From: Elgaria multicarinata webbii
Lineage: Eukaryota; Chordata; Lepidosauria; Squamata; Anguidae
Assembly: GCF_023053635.1 (NCBI RefSeq)
Contig: NC_086183.1
Coordinates: 1,619,501-1,683,500 of the forward strand
Length of the DNA stretch: 64,000 bases
Direction of reading: 5' to 3'
A model generated the notes under the pieces. That model saw only the letters and a program-made list of their open reading frames with translations, searched no databases and was not told the DNA's origin. Both the position numbers and the translations under genes were made by a program. Below are positions 33,471 through 48,275 of the stretch, in pieces; the stretch's first letter is position 1; each line of letters starts with the position of its first letter.

Positions 33471-33854
33471 TTATAAATCTCAAGTTATAAATAAATTGCT
33501 GTAAAAAATATACAATACTAATGTTTTCCAGTCAAGGTTAGGTTACTATTAATTACAAAGAAGAAAAGGTGTTGTCTGTTTTCTTTTTCTTTTTCTTCCT
33601 TTTGTTCTCCTCTTGTTTTTTTCTCAGACTTTTACTCTTTCTCATGTATAATGTATAATGATATACATTATAAATATTACATGCGTTGTTCAAAATTTGT
33701 TTGTTTGTTTGTAGCTCCTGAAGAAGGATTGGCAGATCTGAAGCGTCAAGCTTTTATTCAAAAGTCTTGTAACAACAATACATTTTTAAACGTTTGAGAC
33801 ATCTGTACAAAGAGATTAAAACTTTTTTTACTTTTTAACACCAATGATTTAAAA

Positions 33855-34322
33855 GCCATGAGGATATTCCTTTTGAGGATGAAGATACATTAGGAAAAAA
33901 CTATTTGCCATATAATTATACCTTATCAACCGTTTGAAGTGTCTCCATTGCAGCTGCAGAGTGTGAACTGCCAGGCAGTGTGGTGCCTTAGTGGTTGGGG
34001 ACATGCACTTACATCATGTACAATAGAGATAGAATGTAACCTCATCCCACCCCACCCTTGATTTAAGTGCTATAGGTGGGGCGGTGGGGGGGAGCTAGAC
34101 TCTTTGTTTGATTGTTTGTTTGTTTTTGTTAATAGACAGTAACAAACAAACAAATTATGACCAAAACTGAAGTACAACATTACACCAACAAGAAGAAAAT
34201 CTCCCAATAAAATATCTTGGCTAAAATACTGAAAAGGTCTAATCCAGTGAATTAGAAATGCAAATACAATCTTTCACCCACCTGCATCCCACTGCCTTAT
34301 AGAGCCTGTCCACAGTGAAATG
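33855..34322. other. Unassigned intergenic sequence
   Basis: No element recognised apart from TTTG/CAAA-rich runs near 34105-34155 that form a weak inverted repeat. Confidence 0.4.
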
Positions 34323-35340
34323 TAGAATCATAGAATAGCAGAGTTGGAACGGGCCCACAAGGCCATCGAGTCCAACCCCCTGCAAAGTGCAGGAATCCAC
34401 CCTAAAGCATCCCCGACAGATGCTTGTCCAGCTGCCTCTTGAATGCCTCTAGTGTGGGAGAGCCCACAACCTTCCTAGGTAACTGATTCCATTGTCGCAC
34501 TGCTCTAACAGTCAGGAAGTTTTTCCTGATGTCCAGCTGGAATCTGGCTTCCTTTAACTTGAGTCCATTATTCCGTGTCCTGCACTCTGGGAGGATCGAG
34601 AAGAGTTCCTGGCCCTCCTCTGTGTGACAACCTTTCAAGTATTTGAAGAGTGCTATCATGTCTCCCCTCAATCTTCTCTTCTCCGGGCTAAAAATACCTT
34701 GTGTCTTCCAGTCTATTAGCTATCCCACCCAATTTTGTGTCATCTGCAGATTTTATAAGCGTTCCCTGTACCTCCTCGTCCAAATCATTAATAAAAATGT
34801 TGAAGAGCACTGGGCCCAGGACTGAGCCCTGTGGTACCCTACTCGTTGCCTCTCCCCAGTTTGAGAAGGTTCCATTGATAAGTACTCTTTGAGTCTGATT
34901 CTGTAGCCAACTGTGAATCCACCTAGCCCACTTTTAGCTAGTTTGTTAATCAGAATGTCATGTGGTACTTTGTCAAAAGCTTTGCTGAAGTCAAGATATA
35001 TGATGTCCACAGCATTCCCACAGTCCACAAGGGAGGTTACCTGATAAAAAAATGAGATCAAATTAGTCTGGCAGGATTTGTTCCTGACAAATCCATGTTG
35101 GCTTCTAGTAATCACTGCATTGATTTCAAGGTGTTTACAGATTGACTTCTTTATAATCTGCTGCAGAATTTTCCCAGGGATGGATGTCAGACTGACTGGT
35201 CTGTAGTTCCCAGGTTCTTCCTTTTTGCCCTTTTTGAAGATAGGGACAACGTTAGCCCTCCTCCAGTTGTCCGGCACCTCACCCGTCTTCCATGATTTTG
35301 CAAAGATAATAGACAAAGGTTCTGAGAGTTCTTCCGCTAG
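34323..35340 (-). mobile_element. CR1 LINE fragment, internally deleted
   Basis: Minus-strand CR1 with the octamer tail at 34323 and the C-terminal part in 34402-34671 ([18 protein letters not shown]). A junction near 34695 skips most of the thumb region. RT sequence then continues in 34753-35316 ([30 protein letters not shown]). 5'-truncated at 35340. Confidence 0.9.
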
Positions 35341-35467
35341 AGAAAGGGTGATTCGGACATGGGTGATTAGAGGAGAAAAAAGAGGTAAGGGTTGGTTTAT
35401 TATTTATAATTAAAGGGGACCATATCCCTTGGCTGGATTCTGAAGAAAAACTCATAATTCACCCTAA

Positions 35468-35613
35468 GGCCTAATCTACACCAAGCAGGATATTGCATTA
35501 TGAAAGCAGTGTATAAAAGGCTGGAGCCAATACTGCTATAAAGCAGTAGTGTGGCTCCTGCCTTTTATATACTGCTTTCATAGTGCAATATCCTGCTTGG
35601 TGTAGATTAGGCC
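35468..35613. repeat. Harbinger-like MITE, 146-bp near-perfect palindrome, TAA duplication
   Basis: GGCCTAATCTACACCAAGCA at one end and its reverse complement at the other, with TAA on both sides (35465-35467 and 35614-35616). A 3-bp TWA duplication and GG-starting ends are the PIF/Harbinger signature. The arms pair along almost the whole length. Confidence 0.85.
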
Positions 35614-35749
35614 TAACAAGTTTTTAATCAAACGTCACAATTGTTTCCGAGGCATAGTTACAATCATCATCATCTCATTTTTATACTGTCCAATAGCAGA
35701 AGCATTACCAATTAGTAGGCCTTTTACAACTATTCTATCTTTCTCTCCT

Positions 35750-36048
35750 TAGGGAGCAATCCTATGGAGCTTTAGAAAGAAAAAAGTCCCATAAGTTCCA
35801 GCATTCTCCAGCCTGGCTGGCTGGAGGATGCTTGGAGTTTTTGGAGTTTTTATCTGTCTGAATATGCATAGCATTGCACCCTTGGGGTTGTGTGTGTGTG
35901 TACAGAAAAAAACATCAGAAGAAGCTGTGGGAAAACTCAGGAGGGTTACGGTGGAAGACAATGATGTCTGGACCCAATGTAAAATTTCATGTTTCTGGCA
36001 GGATGATTACACAATAAAAGCCTTGTGTTAAAGCATCCTTGCTCCCTA
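35750..36048. repeat. Possible MITE with TAGGGAGCAA ends
   Basis: TAGGGAGCAA at the left and TTGCTCCCTA at the right form a 10-bp perfect inverted repeat around 300 bp. No target duplication was found. Internal blocks recur near 23700 and 44090. Confidence 0.4.
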
Positions 36049-36768
36049 GTAAATTGGGTATATAAGTGTTTCAGGCTTAAATGTGGGCATCTACCTATCT
36101 CTACCTGTATTAATCATCACCTATTCAAGGTACACAAAGTGATGTGCAGCCATACATATGTTAAAGTATTTAAAACAAGCACAATTAAAAAACAGCAATG
36201 GTGTTATCACTCCAACAGGTTAAATATCATATAAGAATACAAAAAGTGCATTAACAGAAATATTAACTTAACCAAGGAGATGGCTTGGGGTAGGATGGGT
36301 GGTGTTTCCACAACTGTTGAGAAACCCTTGCTTTAAGCACTGCAGCGTGCTTCCAGATGGAGGGCTCCTAGCTTGACTAATCAGAACTCATTGGTACAGC
36401 TGTTCTGTCTGTTTTTCCTTCACTGGATTTCTGCAGTAAGGTAAAAGCAGTGGGGAAAAACAGGAATGGAAGATATCTATATCCAGTTCACATGCTCACT
36501 GCAGTGTGAATATTGCTTTTAAATATTCAAGCTACGCTGTGGCCACAGCTTGTCATGCTATCTGAACCTGGGCAGTGGGCGTTGTGCCAGGGTTAAACAA
36601 CCTTAGCATAACCCTAGAACAGGCCAAGGGTTATGTAAGAGTTGTTTAACTCTTGAGTTTGGAGGACACAAGCTGCAGCTTGAATATTCAAAATGACTGC
36701 CCGCATGCACCCACACGTGTTGTAACCCACTGTGACTTCAATAAGCCATGGTGGTTTATTTGATTATT
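36049..36768. other. Intergenic, with an old inverted-repeat element
   Basis: TTGAATATTCAAGCT-like blocks near 36520 and AGCTTGAATATTCAA near 36675 face each other, as do CCAGGGTTAAACAACC and TTGTTTAACTCTTGAG between them, suggesting a decayed MITE of about 160 bp. A CTTCCAGATGGAGGGCTCCT block at 36350-36370 recurs at 43990-44010. Confidence 0.4.
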
Positions 36769-37459
36769 TACTACAAACGAGAAGGATCTTGGAATTGTTG
36801 TAGATCGCAAGCTGAATATGAGCCAACAGTGCGATATGGCTGCAAGAAAGGCAAATGCTATTTTGGGCTGCATTAATAGAAGTATAGCTTCCAAATCACG
36901 TGAGGTACTGGTTCCTCTCTATTTGGCCCTGGTTAGGCCTCATCTAGAGTATTGTGTCCAGTTCTGGGCTCCACAATTCAAGAAGGGCGCAGACAAGCTG
37001 GAGCGTGTTCAGAAGAGGGCAACCAGGATGATCAGAGGTCTAGAAACAAAGCCCTAGGAAGAGAGACTGAAAGAACTGGGCATGTTTAGCCTGGAGAAGA
37101 GAAGATTGAGGGGAGACATGATAGCACTCTTCAAATACTTAAAAGGTTGTCACACAGAGGAGGGCCAGGATCTCTTCTCGATCCTCCCAGAGTGCAGGAC
37201 ACGGAATAACGGGCTCAAGTTAAAGGAAGCCAGATTCTGGCTGGACATCAGGAAAACTTCTTGACTGTTAGAGCAGTGCGACGGTGGAATCAGTTACCTA
37301 GGGAGGTTGTGCGCTCTCCCACACTAGTGGCATTCAAGAGGCAGCTGGACAACCATCTGTCAGGGATGCTTTAGGGTGGATTCCTGCATTGAGCAGGGGG
37401 TTGGACTCGATGGCCTTGTAGGCCCCTTCCAACTCTACTATTCTATGATTCTATGATTG
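36769..37459 (+). mobile_element. CR1 LINE 3' fragment
   Basis: Begins at ACTACAAACGAGAAGGATC, equivalent to the middle of the CR1 at 5890, and runs to the octamers at 37441-37459. C-terminal ORF2 with [19 protein letters not shown] and [13 protein letters not shown]; one in-frame stop (a TAG after ETKP, 37056-37058) and a frameshift near 37256. Confidence 0.92.
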
Positions 37460-37569
37460 TGTGCACTAACCCATTCTGTAGACCACACCCTATAAAATTC
37501 TGGGAATGAGGCAGAGTACTCAAAGGCACAATAAAAGCCTTGACTGAAAGTTCACCAAGTCTATCTAAA

Positions 37570-37678
37570 ACTTGTGGCCCTCCAAATGCCTACAATTCCC
37601 ATCAGCCCTAGCCAACCTACTCAATGGCCAGGGATCATGGGAGTTGTAGTCCAAAACATCTGGAGGGCCACACCTGCT
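37570..37678. repeat. hAT-type MITE (CTTGTGGCCCTCCA family), copy 1
   Basis: ACTTGTGGCCCTCCA at the left and TGGAGGGCCACACC at the right, with ACAATTCCCATCA facing GGGAGTTGTAGTCC. The same family is seen at 41817 and 52108. Confidence 0.7.
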
Positions 37679-38389
37679 CTAAATGAAGGACTCTGGGCAG
37701 GAGGCCTCTCTCTCCTGCAGGTCCTTGCAGAAGCATTAACCCCCATGGAATCGAATTCACTGTGTGCCACACAGCCCGAGATGAGGTGTGAGCAAGATCC
37801 AGTACCTGAGGTACCTCCAGAGCAATGGCATTTTGTAAGACAGGGAAGCCACACACATTTCAGGCTAAGGCCAGCTTATAGCTGCCATAAGACAAATTCT
37901 GTGTCTTCAAATAGCAGCACGGTCAAATCGTGCTGCAGATCAAGCTGTATTTAAAAGCACAGGAGCAGCTTTAGACCAAACCAGTGCTTAATTTGTGGGA
38001 GTGCTCAGAATGGTTTTCAGTGCTTAGGCTTGGTTCTATGAAGAAGAGGGTACCTCTGAGCTTGTGAAAGGAATCATCTCCTCCCCATAAAGTAACCACA
38101 ACCAACCACAATCCATGTCAGAGTTTAGAAAAAGGCTTCCAGAACTTTTCAATTTGTGCTTCCAGCCCAACACAAAGAAATTAAGCGGAAGAAGCTTTCC
38201 CCATTACTTTATCACCATGCTAGGAATAGCTTCACCTGTTGAATTTCTGCAGTAGTCAGGCTGACGAAAGGAAAGGAGCAGAGCGTGTAGGAAAAGCAGC
38301 CACTGTTCAGAAGAAAAGTCCTGATGACAGAACCCATGGGCTTATCCATACCAGTTGTTTTTGGTGCCTTAACTGCACATTTCGTGTCT
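37679..38389. other. Unassigned intergenic sequence
   Basis: No recognised gene or element. Confidence 0.4.
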
Positions 38390-39120
38390 TTGGACAGATG
38401 ACGCAGCCGTAGAGTCGCCCCAGCAACGTGTTTTTACAAGCGATAATGCGCATAATCGAAATTGCGATTTACCACGACAAACATCCTGCGCATGTAGAGT
38501 GTGTTACAGTCAACTGTCAATGGGGGAGTTAACTCGCATTTTGACAGGTGGGCGTATCTTCCAGTGCAGGACAAAGTGATTGGCCGAGCTCCCGCCTTCC
38601 CACCTATCACGTCTTCCTCTCGTTCCCTTGTCTCTTCGCGCCCTTTCAGTTCAAATCCCATCATTCTGTCCACCTCTGCAGATAGAAGTTATATTAAATA
38701 CGTCAAGAAACAGGGAAAATAGGCAGCCAGAGGCAGGGGATGTAATGTTTTCAAGGTTCTGCTCCCCACCCCTCTCGTATCCTGCGCCTGGCCACATCTT
38801 CCCCTGTCGCAGCGGCACAATCTCGTCCACTAACTGCGTTGCCGGCTCAATGAGGGCAAGACGGCCTCCATAGCAAGAGTAGCAGGCTGCAACGGCGGCT
38901 GCAACACTTAGCTCGGAGCTGGAATTCAGCAATTCATTACCTGCCTCTGAACTCTCCCGCTTTCCTTCCCGCCACGCCCCTCTCTCTCCTGCTCTGCTCC
39001 CCCCCTCTCTCTCCTGCTCTGCTCCCCCCTCTCTCTCCTGCTCCCCCCTCTCTCTTGCTCTGCTTTCCCCACCCCCGCTCATTCCTTTCCCCCTCACTGG
39101 TCTATAATTCATAGCCACGC
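38390..39120. promoter_or_regulatory. CpG-rich block, possible promoter region
   Basis: CpG dinucleotides are clearly denser here than around it (for example ACGCAGCCGTAGAGTCGCCC, GCGCCCTTTCAG, GCAACGGCGGCTGC). It lies between the divergent MTMR9-like and FAM167B genes. It could contain the first, non-coding exon implied by the acceptor upstream of the MTMR9-like start codon. Alternatively it is a CpG-rich transposon. No TATA box or gene is recognised. Confidence 0.35.
38975..39065. repeat. CT-rich minisatellite
   Basis: About four imperfect units of CTCTCTCTCCTGCTCTGCTC followed by C-runs. Confidence 0.8.
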
Positions 39121-40838
39121 ATGTGTAAATATGCGAATGTACGCATTTGACATTAATAACTTCAATATGAAAAAAAATCGCTGCTGTTCCTGAAGTGTGA
39201 CGCTTGGAGTAGGTTCGAATCCATGAAAAATCGGGCTAATTTAAAATAAGGAGCAATCCTGTGGTCGTATAGCTGAGGGCCATGTTGACAGAATTGTTTT
39301 TGAGCAGTCCGTTGCAGAAAGAGCCAGGAAGAGGGAACTAGGGTTTATAAGGAGATCCTTATTTGGATGGCTGCTCCTTATTTCAGACTGTCAGAACCTC
39401 ACGTAATAAACTTTTTAAGAGTCAGGGACCATCACAGATCAGGATAGTTAATTGTGAATATTTTGATACATTGACATTTTGAACAACAAATAGCCTTTTG
39501 TGGCAGTTTAAAGACTAGCATATGTATGGTGGCATAAGCTTTCATGGATTACAGCCAACTTACAGGTGTATATAGACATGGGGATGGAGGGGGGGCTGTA
39601 AACTATGAGGTGAGAGGGAAATGACATGCAGAAAGTGGACAGTGACAACCATGTAGTTTTCTGGATGTCATTTCCCTCTCTCCTGTTTACAACATTTTAT
39701 GCATCTGATGACGTGGATGGCACTCCATGGAAGCTACTGCCAGTCTGTAAGGTGCCACAGGACTCTCTTGTTTTTCCTGCAACAGACTAACATGGCTGCT
39801 ACCCTTCTGGAAATAAGGCATTTTGAGGTTTAGGGGGGAACCAGGGAGATGGCACAAACATGGCAGTTTCCAAGCTTGAAATGCTGCATTCATTCCAAGA
39901 GACTTGTTAATGTGGCTCTGTTCTGGACCTGGCCAGATGCCTTTTGGGTTGCAGGTGCCAACCCATTGCCAATACCTTTCACAGGCATTCAGAATGGCAA
40001 GCCCTTTGTATCACACACATCTTGCTGATTGCAGAATCACCACTCATTCCAATTCATGAAAAGAAAAGGTAGCTGTGTTTTGGTCAAAAGAAAATTTCCA
40101 AAATCCACATTAGTGGAATAAAAAGCACCGTATCAGCAAGCAGTCATCATGTGTCCATTGTTATTCATTTTAGTACAACCCCCTAACTCTGCCATCTCAT
40201 CCGCAGCATTTCTTTCTTTGTCCATTCACCCCAGACTTTCTGTTCTACCTTAAATGTGGTGCAACAGCAAATAAGCCACAGTTTAGAAGTGACCTGGCCA
40301 GATGCCCTAAGACCCAGGGGAAGATAAGGGACCAATGAGAGAGCTCCATAGGCAAAGCTTATTATAGGAATTCGGGGTGGGGGGGGGGGGCTGGATCATG
40401 CCTGCTGGGTGTTGTGATTTTGTGGATGAACTCCACCCACTCCCTCTATGGAGAGAGCGTAAAACAACTTTGCCAGACCCCAACTGATTTGTATTGTGCA
40501 AACAGGGTTGGGTAGAACTTTTTGTTTCTTTTTTTCTGAAGAGCAGGTCTAAATCATTAAAATTAACAACTAGTCAAAGGAAAATTTTCTAACCTTAATA
40601 ACTATTGTTTGTGATCTCCAAATCCAAGAATGTGACCTGATTATGATGGTGATGTGTGTCAAATTTACACTGCATTTTTTTGCATCCCAAAATAGGGCAG
40701 TGCCAGAAAAGCTGCTACTATATTCCCAATCCTTTAACAAGATAAGGACCTGGTTCACGCATAATGGCGGCATGTGCAATGTGCGTTCTGCAGCTGTTTT
40801 GAATATTTGACCCCTGAAGGGGTTGATCAGGGGTTTCC
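39121..40838. other. Unassigned intergenic sequence
   Basis: No gene recognised. A G-run at 40375-40390 is present. Confidence 0.4.
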
Positions 40839-40975
40839 ACGTGACATCCAAACCTGGACCCTGTAAGTTAATTGTGGGTTAAACAACCCACAGTTAATCT
40901 AGCTACTAACTGTAAGTAAATTGTAGGTTGTTTCACCCACAATTAACCTATAGGGTCCAGGCTCAGACGTTATGT
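40839..40975. repeat. Palindromic MITE-like repeat
   Basis: The left arm has CCTGGACCCTGTAAGTTAAT and TTGTGGGTTAAACAACC; the right arm has their complements (GGTTGTTTCACCCACAATTA and ACCTATAGGGTCCAGG). The arms pair over about 50 bp. No target duplication identified. Confidence 0.6.
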
Positions 40976-41344
40976 TGCAACCCCCAATCAACCCAATTGG
41001 GGACTAAATATCCCCTGCTGTTACGTGCCAAAGGTCTACGTGGCCCACCAGTCTCTCTGGGTTTGGGAAGCCCCAGCAGGGCATGTTGGCAATGGCTCTC
41101 CTCTCACCTGTTTGCCTGGTAGGGTGGCCAATTATGACTTGCCGAAAGAGGAATGCATCACTAAAAGAACAGGGATTTACATTAAATATTCACATGCTAA
41201 TTTATAGATGCAAATTTAGAAATTATTATTTTAAATAGAAATTCAGTCCATCTCAACATAATTTGGGGGACTGTAGCCAGGAGATCTGCCCGCCTGCCTG
41301 TTCTGTCAGCTATTCAGGTGCTCACTGGTGATGAGCAAAAAGTC

Positions 41345-41420
41345 TTATGTAAGACCCAGAGAACTTCGGCTGTGGGGCGGTATATAAATGTAATAAAATA
41401 AAATAAATAAATAAATAAAT
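41345..41420 (+). mobile_element. L2 LINE 3' tail with (AATA)n
   Basis: CCCAGAGAACTTCGGCTGTG, then GGGCGGTATATAAATGTAAT and an AATA run. Only the extreme 3' end is left. Confidence 0.7.
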
Positions 41421-41704
41421 TATGGTTCTTTTCCTTTCAAATGGAATTGGGCAGGACAACTCTTTAAACAGTGGATGGTCTTCTGGCAGCCCTGCAAATA
41501 GAGGACTGTCCTCAGTAAAAGAGGACTGGTAGTATTCAGAGGAAGCACACTGACTCCGAACATAGAGATTCCATTCTAAGCTATCCCAGTAATACCTGTT
41601 CCTTACAGGAATGCACGCTCACATGCAGCAATACGATGTCTGAGCTAGCAGTTATGACTAATGGCCATTTGTGTGAAGGGGGGGAATTTTCCAGCCATGA
41701 CTGG

Positions 41705-42000
41705 AGCAGGGCCTTAGCTCAGTGGTAGAGCACCTGCTTTGCATGCAGAAGGTCAATCTCTGGTGCCTCCAGGTAGGGTTGGGGTCCCTGGAAAGCCACT
41801 GCCAGTCATTGTAGAGCAGGGGTGGTCAGGAAGTAGGTTTCCAGATGTGTTGGACTTCAACTCCCAGAATTCCTGACCATTACCCATGCTGGCTGGAGCT
41901 TCTGGGAGTTCAAGTTCCAAAATCTGGAAATCTACCTTCTGCCTACCCCTTTTATAGACAAAACTGAGTTAGATGGATCAATCGTCTGCCTTAGAGATTC
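41705..42000 (+). mobile_element. tRNA-derived SINE, split by a hAT MITE
   Basis: The tRNA-like head has an A-box TAGCTCAGTGG (41715-41725) and a B-box-like GGTCAATCTC (41751-41760), separated by the expected distance, then the body GGAAAGCCACTGCCAGTCAT. After the MITE it resumes with AACTGAGTTAGATGGATCAA. This is the usual squamate tRNA SINE layout. Confidence 0.8.
41817..41951. repeat. hAT-type MITE inside the SINE, copy 2
   Basis: Begins CAGGGGTGGTCAGG and ends GCCTACCCCTT, with a palindromic middle (ACTTCAACTCCCAGAA facing TTCTGGGAGTTCAAGT). Flanked by TTGTAGAG (41809-41816) and TTATAGAC (41952-41959), an 8-bp duplication with two changes. Confidence 0.78.
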
Positions 42001-42310
42001 ATCACATGGGAAAATTGCATTTGCTTACCATCGCTTCTCTGCCCGCATGTTTGTCCCTCATTAAGAGGAAATAAACAACTTGCATTTGGCCCATTCAGTG
42101 GGCCGTTTTGATCTTATTGCTTTTCCTGCACACAGCATGAGATAGCGGCAACTTCCATCTTTAAAAATAAGTCAGACTTACTGGGGTGTTTTTTTGTTGC
42201 GTGAAGAAGGCTAGAAGAGGCGGGAGGCGCACAGGAGGCAGACGTCGTCGTGAGAGGGAGCCACGAAAATCCGTGAGTGGCCAGCAATGAGTGTACAAGA
42301 AAATGCTGGT
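42001..42310. repeat. Dispersed repeat X, copy 1
   Basis: Shares ordered blocks with 57900-58130: GAGGC...GCCCATTCAGT, AGAAG-rich, GAGAGG/GGAGGCAGAC and AGTGGCCAGCAATGAGTGT versus AGTGCTCAGTAGCGAGTGT. Family unknown. Confidence 0.45.
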
Positions 42311-47039
<4,729 letters not shown>

Positions 47040-47283
47040 TGGGCCTGTCCCATCCTGTGCTTGCTTTGGCGCCTGTATGCTTTAGCAAGGACCATGCATC
47101 TGTAGACTCTTATTGGCCTGTCGCCATGGCAGATATGCCCCCACAGAGCAAACTGGTGCCTGTTTTTGATAATGGGTTGGAGAGGCAGTTTCCGAAGAGG
47201 CCAGGGGCAGCCCTGCCTGTAAGTGATTCTAGGCAGCTGCCTAGGACAGCACTTCATAAGATGAGGCACCTCTTCTCCAAGGG

Positions 47284-47285
<2 letters not shown>

Positions 47286-47320
<35 letters not shown>
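47286..47320. repeat. (CA)n microsatellite downstream of FAM167B
   Basis: About 17 CA units, 250 bp after the stop codon, probably in the 3' UTR. Confidence 0.95.
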
Positions 47321-47321
<1 letters not shown>

Positions 47322-47959
47322 CTTTTAGTGCTCAGAAAATGGAGTGAAGGAAGGATGAAGGGGGGCAGATGAGGACCGCCAAAGATTCAAAGCTTTATCA
47401 CACCAGCCTTATAGTCTGCTTTTGCCGCAAAATCAATTCAATGGGCTCAGATGACGTCAACTTTATAATCTGCTATGGGGGCGAATTGCATTCAAGGTAC
47501 TCGCATGACGGCGACCATGTCCTGCTGTGATTGCGGTCCTTCCCAACTCCAAGCAACCTATTTTGGTGCTCAGAAAGTCCGGTTCTTCCTGTTATGCAAA
47601 AGCACCCCTCTCAAACTGCAACATGTATTTTCATCCCTCGTTTTGAATCTGTGTGTTTTCAAGGGGTGGTATTGCTGACGAAAGAGGGGGGCGTGCCTTT
47701 TCTACAGCGGGTGTTTTAAAATTCTTATTCAAATCCTTTCCTCCTCCTGCTTCCTGGCTGCTAGGTCTATTGCATTTTGGATCCTCCACCTTCACTTCAT
47801 GACTTGCTTTGGGGAGGGAGGAGGAAGTGAGAGGGGATGCATTGGTAACATCATAGAGGGGCTGCTGCCTCTTTCCCTCCTGATTGGAAGTGCCTGACAA
47901 GGGGAACACAATGCAACCTCCAGTGGCAGGTGATAAGAGTTTTAGTTGATTAATCAATT

Positions 47960-48275
47960 GAACTCTATTGGACTTTTTAAATGGAAATTAAACAAATGCT
48001 TACATATCTGTAAGTTTTAAAGATAAAGATATCCAAATCAGCACAGTAATAGCTATTAAGGAGGGCTTTCAGCATACCAAATATGAATCAGATTGGGTTA
48101 TCTGTTGATTTTTTTATGATTTTTAATGGAAATTAAACAAATGCTTACATCTGTGTAAGTTTTAAAGATAAAGAGATCAAAATTGACCCAGTAATAGCTA
48201 TTAAGGAGGGATTTCAGCATACCAAATTTGAATCCAATTGGGTCATCCATTTATTTTTTAATGTTTTTTAAAATT
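47960..48275. repeat. Tandem dimer related to the GGTGACCATAT-element core
   Basis: Two units of about 145 bp (ATGGAAATTAAACAAATGCT at 47981 and 48126). Each contains TTTTAAAGATAAAGA, GCATACCAAAT-TGAATC and TTTTTTA blocks, parallel in order to the ~150-bp units at 26740-27240 but clearly diverged. No terminal repeats were found here. Confidence 0.6.

Larger units (their letters stand above)
29604..33854. mobile_element. Penelope-like element candidate with inverted terminal arms, filled by L2 and CR1
   Basis: Two near-identical 97-bp arms in inverted orientation (29681-29777 and 33744-33840) share CTCTTTGTACAGATGTCTCA. A 14-bp near-identical duplication flanks the whole: CCAATAATTTAAAA (29604-29617) and CCAATGATTTAAAA (33841-33854). 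The left arm carries an extra ~63 bp before the duplication, as in Penelope elements whose terminal repeats have a short tail. The motif CCTGAAGAAGGATTGGCAGA near 33717 also recalls their ends. No Penelope RT is recognised; the middle is taken by L2 and CR1 sequence. Confidence 0.5.

Noticed and set aside
38651-39118. Minus-strand Glu/Arg/Gly-rich frame of 155 codons
   Set aside because: The REGG-type repeats are the CT-rich minisatellite read in reverse; no independent coding evidence.
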